The position numbers were made by a program, and so were the translations under genes. A stretch of 64,000 bases of DNA from JBDTSW01 sp963797835 (GTDB taxonomy: Bacteria > Actinomycetota > Thermoleophilia > Solirubrobacterales > 70-9), in assembly GCA_963797835.1 (NCBI GenBank), contig CAWCRN010000030.1, positions 62,001 to 126,000 of the forward strand. The letters run 5' to 3'. Positions 50,730 through 59,301 of the stretch are shown here, piece after piece (the first letter of the stretch is position 1; the number at the start of each line of letters is the position of its first letter). The notes beneath the pieces were generated by a model that was given only the letters and a program-made list of their open reading frames with translations, did not search any database and was not told the DNA's origin.

Positions 50730-50987
50730 TCAGCCCAGGATCTTCGCCTTCTGCGCCGCGAACTCCTCCTCCGTGAGCACGCCGCTGTCGCGCAGCTCCG
50801 CCAGCTCCTTCAGCTGGGCGATGGGATCCGCCGCGGGGGCCGCCGGCGGTGCCTCGGCGTATTCCTCCTGCTGCGGTTCCTGCTCCGCCCACTTGCGCTG
50901 TTGGCGGCGGGAGACGTTGTTGCTGACGTGGGTCGCGGTCCCGGCTATCACTGCCGTGCGTGCGACCCCTCGGATCAAACCTGGCAT
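50730..50987 (-). CDS. SHOCT domain protein
   Basis: 85 residues: LIRGVARTAVIAGTATHVSN at the start, a charged and alanine-proline-rich linker (QQEEYAEAPPAAPAADP), then the SHOCT motif IAQLKELAELRDSGVLTEEE FAAQKAKIL at the end. SHOCT is a short helical oligomerisation/binding module. GGAGAAG 2-8 bases upstream. It follows the DUF6325 gene by 19 bases on the same strand, a pairing common in actinobacteria. Confidence 0.85.
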   Translation of the reverse strand: MPGLIRGVARTAVIAGTATHVSNNVSRRQQRKWAEQEPQQEEYAEAPPAAPAADPIAQLKELAELRDSGVLTEEEFAAQKAKILG

Positions 50988-51006
50988 GAGCTTCTCCTCT
51001 CTGAGT

Positions 51007-51469
51007 TCAGGACGCCGGGCTGGCGGCCTCGGGTTCCTCGGCCGCCTCCAGAGCGGCGAGCAGAGCCTGGACGGGGATGCGGCCGGAGGCGACGAGCTGG
51101 CCGCCGGAGCGGCGTACGGCGGAGGCGAACGGGGCCGCCCAGCTGTTCTCGAAGACCAGCAGGGCCGCCGAGGTGCCGGGCTCGAGCGCGGTTGCGGCCT
51201 CCTCGATGTCGTCGTCTCCGAGCAGGCCTGAAGAGGCGCCCTCGAAGAGCTTCAGCTCCGCCACCTGCTCCCCGAGGTCGGCGATCTCGAGGCCGGCGAC
51301 CGTGCCGTCCTCGTCCTTGGCGATGAAGGCCAGGTCGAGGACGCGGATGATCCCGCGCTCGGCAAGGTCGGCGACGATGGGAGCCGCCTCGCCCGTTCGG
51401 CTGGCGACCGGGCCACTCGATCAACAGGTAGTCGATCGGGCCCATCTCTTCAAGTTCGTCCGTGCTCAT
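51007..51469 (-). CDS. DUF6325 family protein, one frameshift
   Basis: From ATG 51469 (AAGGA upstream) MGPIDYLLIEWPG then the frame changes at about 51405 into GEAAPIVADLAERGIIRVLD, LAFIAKDEDGTVAGLEIADL, and AALLVFENSWAAPFASAVRR to the stop at 51007. The joined 153-residue product has the DUF6325 plan (GPIDYLxxEFPG ... GIIRxLDLxFxxKDEDG). One surplus base explains the break. Function unknown; the family is found next to SHOCT proteins. Confidence 0.75.
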
Positions 51470-51568
51470 ACGCGATCCTTCCCGGGAATTTGGTGCCGCA
51501 GCCGATCCTAGTCGGATCCGACCGGGGCAGGGGGTAACGTCGGCTCAACCTACGGAAAGGAAGGGTCC

Positions 51569-51961
51569 ATGAGAGGTGCTGGTCGAGTCGTGTTCGCAGC
51601 GATCCTGCTGATGCTCATCGGCTTCGTCAACATCATCTACGGCATTGGTGCACTCGACGACGCGAACTACTTCGTCGGGGACACCAGGTTCATCTTCACG
51701 AACCTCAACACGCTCGGCTGGGTCTTGATCATCCTTGGGGTGATCCAGCTCACCGGAGGGTTCTCGCTGATGGCCGGCAACACCTACGGACGGGTGCTCG
51801 GCATCATCGGCGGCAGCCTCGGAGCGATCGGGGCCCTGTTCTCGATAGGCGGGAACAACCCGTGGTGGTCGCTCATCGTGTTCGCGCTGTGCATATACGT
51901 GGTCCACGGCATCATCGTCTTCGGCGAGGACGAGGCCGTAGAAGAGACCCGAGGAGTCTGA
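51569..51961 (+). CDS. DUF7144-like four-helix membrane protein
   Basis: 130 residues with four helices: VVFAAILLMLIGFVNIIYGI, TLGWVLIILGVIQLTGGFSL, VLGIIGGSLGAIGALFSIG and WWSLIVFALCIYVVHGIIVF. The DDANYFV and NTLGWVLI pieces are what I recall of the DUF7144 family, abundant in actinobacteria. GGAAAGGAAGG precedes ATG. Role unknown. Terminates at a perfect inverted repeat. Confidence 0.75.
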   Translation: MRGAGRVVFAAILLMLIGFVNIIYGIGALDDANYFVGDTRFIFTNLNTLGWVLIILGVIQLTGGFSLMAGNTYGRVLGIIGGSLGAIGALFSIGGNNPWWSLIVFALCIYVVHGIIVFGEDEAVEETRGV

Positions 51962-51966
51962 GCACG

Positions 51967-52000
51967 TCACCGGAGCCCGCCTGGAGGCGGGCTCCGGTGA
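51967..52000. terminator. Perfect 15-bp inverted repeat, likely bidirectional terminator
   Basis: TCACCGGAGCCCGCC, loop TGGA, GGCGGGCTCCGGTGA, starting 6 bases after the DUF7144 stop. No T run follows, so intrinsic termination is not assured. Confidence 0.6.
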
Positions 52001-52012
52001 TCATCGCCTCGC

Positions 52013-52115
52013 TCGTGCGGGCGACACAGGAGAGCGGCTCGCCAAGCTTCGCGAATCAAACGTCCGGAGCGAGGAGGAGTTCGCGGCCGAGAAGCAGCGC
52101 ATCCTTGGCTCTTGA
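52013..52115 (+). pseudogene. SHOCT domain remnant
   Basis: The frame ERLAKLRESNVRSEEEFAAE ends KQRILGS at a stop at 52113 and matches the C-terminal SHOCT motif (compare ELAELRDSGVLTEEEFAAQK at 50.7 kb). No start codon or N-terminal part is found; the hairpin lies directly upstream. Confidence 0.55.
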
Positions 52116-52213
52116 AGAACCGATGAGATGCGATCGACGCCCGGTCGGTCGACGATTTTCACCCTCATCGGGGGATGCGCAGGGGGGACGGCGTTGGTGG
52201 ACTGGGGGCCACG

Positions 52214-52926
52214 ATGAGTGCCGAGAGTGAGTGGCGGCCGGAAACCGAGACCGGGGGCGAGGGGGTTGAGCGTCCGGGGTACGAGGAGGCGGAGCCGTAT
52301 CCGGCCGAGGCTCAGGTGCGGATGTCGAGGGCTCGGGGGCGGATGTCGAGGGCTCACAGGAGCCTGTCGGATCCGGCGGCCAAGGCGGCCGAGGAAACGG
52401 GAGTAGCGAGCAGGACCAGTGGCGGCGCTTCGGTTGGGTCGCGCTGGCCATCCTAACCACCGGCGTTGCCTGGGCCCTGGTCCTGTCCACGATCCTGATC
52501 AACCGCAGCGGGGACCGCACGGCCGAGTTGATCGCGCTGCTCGAGGAGGGCCAGCAGCAGCGGGGCGCCGCCCTCGGCCAGGTCCCGCAGAGTCAGGAGC
52601 AAAGGCAGGCAGCGCTCGAATCCCAGCTCGCGCAGACGCGCGCGTTCAAGGCCGAGGCGGGGGCTGCCCGGGCGAGCCAGGCCAAGGACGAGGCAGCCGC
52701 CCGCCAGGCCCTGGCCGACGCCGGCCTGGCCCAAGCCCGCGCCCGCCAGGCAGATGCACAGGCGATCTTGGCCGAGGCGCAGGCGAATCGGGCGAACGCC
52801 GAGCAGCCGTCCCTGACCATCTCGCTGGAGCGACAGCAGATAGAACTGCAGGAGCAGCTCAAGAAAGCCATCAACGACCTGCGGGACGCGATCGAGGACC
52901 TCCGGCCCGGTAGGCCCGGGCCCTGA
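52214..52926 (+). CDS. Single-span membrane protein with long coiled coil, one frameshift
   Basis: From ATG 52214 an acidic N-terminus (SAESEWRPETETGGEGVERP), then a frame change at about 52310 into GADVEGSGADVEGSQEP, a GSGGQGGRGNGSSEQDQW linker, a membrane helix WVALAILTTGVAWALVLS and a 130-residue alanine/glutamine-rich coiled coil to the stop. The repeat GADVEGS occurs twice. Both frames are non-coding outside these segments. The whole would be an anchored coiled coil with an acidic tail; function unknown. Confidence 0.55.
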
Positions 52927-52950
52927 TGACGCTCTGAGGCGGCCCCGCAG

Positions 52951-54684
52951 GTGGCGGACCTAGACCGGGAATCACCCTTCCGGCCCGCGGCCAAGCGGTC
53001 GATCCTGGCGCGCGCGATCCCGGTGTCGGAGCGGCTCAAGGGGTATCGCCCGAGCGCGGGTCGCCGTGACCTGGTCGCGGGCCTCACCGTCGCCGCGCTG
53101 GCGCTGCCGTCGGGAATGGCCTACGCCGAGGTTGCGGGACTTTCGCCCGTGCAGGGCCTCTACGCGCTGCTCCTGCCGAGCGTCGCCTACATGCTCCTCG
53201 GTTCCTCGCGGACGGTGATCATCGGCCCCGAGGGGGCGCTCGCAGCGCTGGTCGCCGCTGCCATCCTGCCCCTTGCGGCCGCCGGAAGCCCCTCGGCGGC
53301 GAGCATGGCCGCGACGCTCGGCCTGATGGTCGCAGGGCTGTTTCTGCTGGCACGGCTTGCGCGGCTGAGCTGGATCGCCGACTACCTCTCGCGCCCGGTG
53401 CTCATCGGCTACATCCACGGTGTGGTCGGGGTCCTGATCATCGGTCAGCTCGGCAAGATGCTGGGCCTCGACATCGATGCGACCGAGCCGATCGAACAGT
53501 TGGTCGAGGTGGTACGCGAGCTCGACGAGACGAGCCTCGCGACGGTGGCGGTCGCCGCATGCGCGCTCGCGGTGCTGCTCGTCCTCCGCGCACGGTCTCC
53601 GCGCTTTCCCGGCGCCCTGGTGGTGGTCGTCGCAGCCATCGCCCTCTCAGCCGTCCTCGACCTCCAGGCGGACGGCGTGGCGGTCGTCGGCGACGTCCCG
53701 GCCGGCCTCCCCGAGATCTCGCTGCCGTCGACGTCGCTTGACGATTTCGCCGAGCTCCTGCCGGCGGCGATCGGGCTGTTCCTGGTGACGTTGGCCGACG
53801 GCATCCTGACGGCGCGTGCGTTCGCGGGCCGCAGGGGCGAAGACGTTGACGCCGGCCAGGAGCTGCTCGCGCTCGGCGCCGCCAATGCGGCGGCCGGGAT
53901 CAGCCAGGGGATGCCGGTCGGGGCGAGCGGGTCACGCACCACGGTGAACGACAGCATGGGCGCCAGCAGTCAGCTGGCTGGCCTGATGGCGGCGGCGGTG
54001 GTCGCAGGGATCCTGCTGTTCCTGACGGCCCCGATCGCCGATCTGCCGAAGGCCGTGCTCGGGGCGGTGATCGTATCCGCCGTTATCGGCTTGATCGATC
54101 TGCCTGGATGGCGTGCCCTGCAGGAGACCGACCAGGTGGAGTTGGCGATAGCCGGGGTAACGACGGCGCTGGTCCTCGTGACCGGCGTCCTGGAGGCGAT
54201 CGCATTCGCGGTCGGGCTTTCGGTCGTGGACGTCGTGCGTCGCAGCGCGCGGCCGCACGACGCCGTGCTGGGTTGGGTACCCGAGCTCGGGCGTTACGGG
54301 GATGTGGCGATCCATCGGAGGGCGAGAACGGTGCCCGGAGTCGTCGTGTACCGGCTGGACGACCGGCTCTTCTTCGCCAACGCCGACTACGTGAAGGGGC
54401 GCATTGGGGAGGCCATTCGCGGCGCCGAGACGCCGACGCACGCGGTCGTGATCGACGCCGAGGCGCTGACGCACATCGACACCACCGGTTTCAAGGCGCT
54501 CAAGGACCTCTCCCGCGCGCTCGACCGTGATGGGGTGTCATTGGTCACGGCTCGGATGAGGACGCACGTGGAGGAACGCCTGGTCGACGCGGCCGGCGAT
54601 GAGTTTCCGCCCGAGCGCCGCTACCCGACGGTGCGCGCGGCGGTGGATGCCCGGTCGCGGGCTGGAGGCGGGCAACCCGGTTAG
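52951..54684 (+). CDS. SulP family anion permease with STAS domain
   Basis: 577 residues, intact. The membrane part shows GLTVAALALPSGMAYAEVAG and PVQGLYALLLPSVAYMLLGS (SulP signature), IIGPEGALAALVAAA and SQGMPVGASGSRTTVNDSMG. The C-terminal 120 residues form a STAS domain (VVVYRLDDRLFFANADYVKG ... VVIDAEALTHIDTTGFKAL). It imports sulfate or another anion such as bicarbonate; specificity not determinable. GTG 52951. Confidence 0.9.
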   Translation: MADLDRESPFRPAAKRSILARAIPVSERLKGYRPSAGRRDLVAGLTVAALALPSGMAYAEVAGLSPVQGLYALLLPSVAYMLLGSSRTVIIGPEGALAALVAAAILPLAAAGSPSAASMAATLGLMVAGLFLLARLARLSWIADYLSRPVLIGYIHGVVGVLIIGQLGKMLGLDIDATEPIEQLVEVVRELDETSLATVAVAACALAVLLVLRARSPRFPGALVVVVAAIALSAVLDLQADGVAVVGDVPAGLPEISLPSTSLDDFAELLPAAIGLFLVTLADGILTARAFAGRRGEDVDAGQELLALGAANAAAGISQGMPVGASGSRTTVNDSMGASSQLAGLMAAAVVAGILLFLTAPIADLPKAVLGAVIVSAVIGLIDLPGWRALQETDQVELAIAGVTTALVLVTGVLEAIAFAVGLSVVDVVRRSARPHDAVLGWVPELGRYGDVAIHRRARTVPGVVVYRLDDRLFFANADYVKGRIGEAIRGAETPTHAVVIDAEALTHIDTTGFKALKDLSRALDRDGVSLVTARMRTHVEERLVDAAGDEFPPERRYPTVRAAVDARSRAGGGQPG

Positions 54685-54895
54685 CTGCGGCCGGGCCAAG
54701 ATCATCCCATTCGGATGAGGATCGGGTCCGACGAGGCCTGGGCCGCTCGATCGGGAGCCTCGAACCGCGGGGCTGAGGTCGGGTAGGGTTCTGGCCTGTT
54801 GCTCGGTCTACCCAGGCACGGATGTCGACCCAGCTCAAACCCTCGGGCCCGCGCCGGCGAAAGTCCGCACGGAAGCCGCGGGCAACGCCCAGGAG

Positions 54896-57144
54896 GTGAC
54901 GTCCACACAGACCTCGGCGCCGCCGTTCGAGCTGCTCGAGTCGAAGCTGCTTCCACCGCAGGGTCACGGCGGAGCCGTGTTGCGCGAAGAGGTGATCAGC
55001 GCACTCGAAGGATCGCGCGGGACTCCGGTCGTTTGCGTGTCCGCCGGCCCGGGCTGGGGGAAGACCACGCTCCTGGCTCAGTGGGCCACGCAGTCGCAGC
55101 GACCGTTCGCATGGGTGTCCGTCGACGATCACGACAACGACCCAATCGTTCTCTTGACCTATGTCGCCACCGCGCTCGACCGCGTCTCGCCGCTCGACCC
55201 GGGCGTGTTCGATGCGCTGGCATCACCCGGCGTTTCGGTCGAGGCGACGGTGGTGCCGCGCCTGGGAGCGGCGCTGACCGAGGTGAGCGAGCCGGTCGTC
55301 GTGGTCCTGGACGACCTCCATCTGCTCGATAGCCGGGCGTCCCTCGACGCCATCGAAGCACTCACGCGACACGTCCCGAACGGTTCGCAGATGGCCCTCT
55401 CGGCGCGAGGCGGACCGGTGCTTCCGCTCGCGGCATCCCGGGCGCGGGGCTTGGCGCTCGAGATCGGGCCGGACGACCTCCGCATGGACGAGGCGGAGGC
55501 GGGCCAGCTCCTGAGCGCCGCCGGGCTGGACCTGCCGGACGACCGGGTCGCCGAGCTCACCGACCAGACGGAGGGCTGGTCCGCAGGCCTCTACCTTGCC
55601 GCGCTGTCGCTCAGGGCCCGCGGGCACAGGGCCAAGGGCGTCGACGGAGTTTTCAGGGAGCGACCGGCTCGTGTCCGAATACCTGCGGTCGGAGCTGCTC
55701 GAACACCTCTCCGCCGACGATCGTCGCTTCCTCAGGCGCACCGCCGTGCTGGAGCGGATGTCGGGGCCGCTCTGCGACGCGGTTCTCGAGGAGACTGGCT
55801 CCGCGGCAGCTCTCGAGTCACTCGCGGGCTCCAACCACTTTCTGGTGCCGCTGGACGCCAGCGGCGAGTGGTACCGATACCACCATCTCTTCCAGGACGT
55901 GCTCCGTGTGGAGCTGGCCAGCGCCGAGCCGGATCTCGCCCCTTCGCTTCTCACTCGTGCGAGCGCATGGTGCGAGGCGAACGGGCAGCCCGAGGCGGCC
56001 GTCGCGTACGCACAGGGGGCCGGCGACGTCGAGCCGGATGGCACGGCTGGTCGGAGCGTTACGCTGTTGCTGTCTACCAGACCGGTCGTGGCGCGACCGC
56101 CGAGCGCTGGCTCGACTGGCTGGAGGCGCAGGGCGCGCTCGGACCGGAACGCGGCGATCGCGCGTGCTCGGCGCGCTTCTCGCTACGCTGCGCGGCCGGC
56201 CTGCGCGGGCGGAGCGTTGGGCCGAGGCGGCCGAAAGGGCCGAGTACGACGGCACGCTGCCTGACGGCACGCCCTCGATCGACTGCCTGGCTGGCCTTCA
56301 TGCGTGCCCATGCGCTGTCAGAAGGGGGTGGCAGGGATGCGCGAGGATGCGGAACTCGCGCTCCGGACGCTCTCCCGCGCGAGCCCCCTCCGACCGGACG
56401 CCGTGCTGCTCCTCGCGGTCTCGCGCCTGCTGGCAGGCGAGATCGACCAGGCCGACGACCTGTTCGCCAACGTCGCCGAGGAGGGCGTCGAGCGGGGAGC
56501 GCCCGAAGCGGCGGCGGTGGCGCTCGGCGAGCGCGCCGCCGTCGCGATCGCTCGAGGAGGATGGGTCGAGGCCGAGGAATTCGCCGGGCGAGCCCTTGGG
56601 GTCGCCCGCCGGGCGCGACATGGAGGAGTACCCCACCAGCGCACTCGTATGCGCGCTGGCAGCCCGCGTCGCGCTTCATCGCGGGGAAGCCGAGCGCGCC
56701 GACGAGCTCCTCGCTCGAGCGCAACGCCTTCGCCCGCGAACCACGTACGCGCGCCGTACTTCGCGGTCCAGACACGCCTGGAGCTCGCGCGCGCCTACCT
56801 GACGATCGCCGACGCAGGCGGTGCCGACGACGATGCTGCGCGAGATCCGGGCGCTGTTGCGCCGACAGCCGGACCTGGGCACGCTCGTCCCTCGAGGTGG
56901 AGGAAGCTGCGCTCGAGCCATGGAGACGATGCGCGCCAACGCGCCCGGGGCCTCGACCCTGACCGAGGCGGAGCTGAGGCTCCTTCCCTACCTCGCCACG
57001 CACCTGTCCTTCCGCGAGATCGGTGAGCGCCTTTACGTATCGCGCCATACGGTGAAGTCACACGCGATGGCCGTCTACCGCAAGCTCAACGTCAACTCGC
57101 GCAACGGCGCGGTCGAACGCGCCGGCGAGCTCGGACTTCTCTAG
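54896..57144 (+). pseudogene. MalT-like LuxR family ATPase regulator with many frame changes
   Basis: From GTG 54896: LLESKLLPPQGHGGAVLREE, Walker A GPGWGKTT (51-58), VVVLDDLHLLDS, MalT-like LEIGPDDLRMDEAEAGQLL. The frame then changes at about 55655, 56035, 56060, 56150, 56300, 56620, 56750, 56820 and 56900, each time continuing recognisable MalT-type sequence (YRYHHLFQDVLRVELAS, VYQTGRGATAERWLDWL, ADELLARAQRLRPRT), and the C-terminal LuxR HTH (LTEAELRLLPYLATHLSFRE, YVSRHTVKSHAMAVYRKL) is intact to 57144. About 750 residues when joined. Nine indels argue for a decayed gene or a poor stretch of assembly. Confidence 0.7.
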
Positions 57145-57263
57145 GCGACACCGCCGCTCGGCGAATTTCGTTCGATTCGGATGATGACAATGCACCCGCC
57201 GCTGGTGTGTAGTGCGAGCCACCGCACGCGGGTCCGCGCACCGCGGATGCGCCGAGGAGGAAA

Positions 57264-57620
57264 TTGGCCACCTACAAGGAGACGCTGCGGAGCCTGGCGC
57301 TGAGCGATGAGGCCTTCATGGACTCGGTGCTCGGCATGGGCCAGGACACGGTGGAGGTCTCGCAGCTGGATCAGAAGACGCACGCCCTCGTCCGGCTCGG
57401 GGCCGCGTTCGCCATCGACGCCGCGCCGAGCTCCTACCAGTCGACCATCGAGCTGGCGCTCGCCGCCGGCGCGAGCGTGGACGAGATCGTCGGGACCCTG
57501 ATCGCGGTGGCCCCGACCGTCGGCACGGCGCGCGTGGTTTCGGCCGCGCCCGAGCTGGCGCTGGCGCTCGGCTACGACATCGACGCCGCGTTCGAGGGGT
57601 CGGAGGGCGAGGACCGATGA
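57264..57620 (+). CDS. Carboxymuconolactone decarboxylase (CMD)-like protein
   Basis: 118 residues from TTG 57264 with GGAGGAAA directly upstream. DQKTHALVRLGAAFAIDAAP then EIVGTLIAVAPTVGTARVV is the CMD core; the CxxC is absent, as in the paralogue at 12733. It is the first gene of a set with overlapping starts: the 48-residue ORF begins at its stop (ATGA). Confidence 0.72.
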   Translation: MATYKETLRSLALSDEAFMDSVLGMGQDTVEVSQLDQKTHALVRLGAAFAIDAAPSSYQSTIELALAAGASVDEIVGTLIAVAPTVGTARVVSAAPELALALGYDIDAAFEGSEGEDR

Positions 57621-57763
57621 CCTCGCCGCCGGGAGCTCGGCCGCCACACCGGGTGGGTCGGCGCAGCCTGCGGCGATTGGTCGAGCAGCGCAGGACCAAA
57701 AAGGCGTCCCAGGCGCCCGCTTCGATCGTCCGCGACATCGCGCTCGCGCGATCCAGGCCGTGA
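57617..57763 (+). CDS. 48-residue basic ORF between CMD and FGE genes
   Basis: ATG 57617 overlaps the CMD stop and its own stop overlaps GTG 57760 (GTGA). The product is strongly basic (RPPHRVGRRSLRRLVEQRRT KK) with no recognised domain. The double overlap argues for real translation, but high-GC frames can look like this. Confidence 0.4.
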   Translation: MTSPPGARPPHRVGRRSLRRLVEQRRTKKASQAPASIVRDIALARSRP

Positions 57764-57932
57764 GCGAACGGAGTAGCGACGTGTCTGCTCGGGAATCGCG
57801 CGAGCCGGCGTGCTGCGCTCCGGAGCGACCGGGATCACTCGATCTCAGGCGGGATGACCGTTTCCACCGTGCGCGGTTGCAGAGACCTCGCGGGCGTCCG
57901 CCCTCGTCGAGCTCGACGGCGGCAGCTTTTCG

Positions 57933-58748
57933 ATGGGCGCCGAGCACGAGGACGGATTCGCGGAGGACGGAGAGGGACCCGTACGGGAGGTGGAGGTCAG
58001 CCCGTTCGCGATCGAGGCCGAAGCCGTGACCAATCGCCGCTTCGCGGACTTCGCCGAGGCCACGGGTTACGAGACGGACGCCGAGCGCTACGGCTGGTCG
58101 TTCGTGTTCGCGGGCCTGCTGCCGGACAGCTTTCCCGACACGCGGGGGGTGGCCGACGCCCCGTGGTGGCGGCAGGTCTTCGGTGCCACCTGGCGCTGTC
58201 CGGAGGGCCCGCAGTCGGCGATCGACGACAGACTCGATCATCCCGTCGTACACGTGTCGTGGCGAGATGCCGAGGCGTTCTGCACCTGGGCGCAACTGCG
58301 GCTTCCGACCGAGGCCGAGTGGGAGTACGCCGCGCGTGGGGGGCTGGTTCAGAAGCGCTTTCCGTGGGGCGACGAGCGGGAGCCCGGCGGCGAGCACCGG
58401 ATGAATGTCTGGCAGGGCCGGTTCCCAGCCCACAACTCAGGGGAGGACGGCTACTACGGGACCTGCCCGGTCGGTGAGTTCCCAGCTAACGGCTACGGGC
58501 TGCACAACACCTCCGGAAACGTCTGGGAATGGTGCTCGGACTGGTTTCACCCGACCTATCACCGCGGGGCGTCGGAGCGGCGCGACCCGACGGGGCCGCC
58601 GAGCGGGGAGGCGAAGGTCACCCGGGGCGGCTCCTACCTGTGCCATCGCTCCTATTGCAACCGCTACCGGGTAGCGGCGCGCGGTCGCAACACGCCGGAC
58701 AGCTCAACCGGCAACGTCGGCTTTCGCTGCGCGCGATCGATCCAGTGA
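57933..58748 (+). CDS. Formylglycine-generating enzyme (sulfatase-modifying factor), 5' part frameshifted
   Basis: 271 residues from ATG 57933; the preceding in-frame codons ALVELDGGSFS show that the protein starts further up, probably at GTG 57760 (SERSSDVSARESREPACCAP) with one base change near 57875. ETDAERYGWSFVFAGLLPDS, HPVVHVSWRDAEAFCTW, LPTEAEWEYAARGGL, NTSGNVWEWCSDWF and above all GGSYLCHRSYCNRYRVAARG then NTPDSSTGNVGFRC reproduce the FGE active site, including the paired cysteines C-x4-C that bind copper. It converts the cysteine of CxPxR in sulfatases to formylglycine. Its natural client is next door (arylsulfatase at 59302). Confidence 0.92.
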   Translation: MGAEHEDGFAEDGEGPVREVEVSPFAIEAEAVTNRRFADFAEATGYETDAERYGWSFVFAGLLPDSFPDTRGVADAPWWRQVFGATWRCPEGPQSAIDDRLDHPVVHVSWRDAEAFCTWAQLRLPTEAEWEYAARGGLVQKRFPWGDEREPGGEHRMNVWQGRFPAHNSGEDGYYGTCPVGEFPANGYGLHNTSGNVWEWCSDWFHPTYHRGASERRDPTGPPSGEAKVTRGGSYLCHRSYCNRYRVAARGRNTPDSSTGNVGFRCARSIQ

Positions 58749-58775
58749 GCGAGGCGCTGGGTCCTGGGCCAGCGC

Positions 58776-59273
58776 TCAGCCGGATGCGCCCTGGTTTGCG
58801 GCGGCCAGCGACCGGATCGCCGCCGCGGATGCCGTGGGGTGCGCCCACTGCTCCATGACCTCCGCCATCGCCATGCCCACCGCCGCCTGGACGGCCTCCC
58901 TGTCCGTCTGCTCGGCGTCCCCGTCGCCCTCCTCGACCGGAACCAGCGCGCGGCCCCGCGCACGCGCAAGTGCCTCGAAGGCTTCGGTCTCGATGTCGGG
59001 ATCGATCACCCCGACGATCACCGCGTTCCCGGGAGCGAGCCGGCCCTTGAGACCGCGCCCGGCCCCGACCTCGACCAGCTTCCCGACCGGGCCGCCGCCG
59101 ACGTGTTCGACGTTGACCTCGTTCGGGGCGTCGCTGGTGGCGAGCACGATCACCTTCGACCTGTCCATCAGGCGGCCGACCTTCGGGAGGTCCTCCTTGA
59201 GCCCCTCGAAGTCGCCCGCGGCCTCCTCGTCGTCGCTGTAGGCGGCGGCCAGAACGCTCATTTCCCGTCTCAT
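58776..59273 (-). CDS. DUF1269-like soluble protein
   Basis: 165 residues, AAGGAGAAG 9 bases before ATG 59273. SVLAAAYSDDEEAAGDFEGL and KVIVLATSDAPNEVNVEHVG then GNAVIVGVIDPDIETEAFEA follow the ferredoxin-like halves of DUF1269 proteins without the glycine-zipper helices. A C-terminal acidic helix (AVGMAMAEVMEQWAH) follows. It lies 28 bases downstream of the sulfatase stop on the same strand in reverse order, so co-transcribed after it. Role unknown. Confidence 0.65.
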   Translation of the reverse strand: MRREMSVLAAAYSDDEEAAGDFEGLKEDLPKVGRLMDRSKVIVLATSDAPNEVNVEHVGGGPVGKLVEVGAGRGLKGRLAPGNAVIVGVIDPDIETEAFEALARARGRALVPVEEGDGDAEQTDREAVQAAVGMAMAEVMEQWAHPTASAAAIRSLAAANQGASG

Positions 59274-59301
59274 GACTCTTCTCCTTCGCTGCGGCCTCTG
59301 G

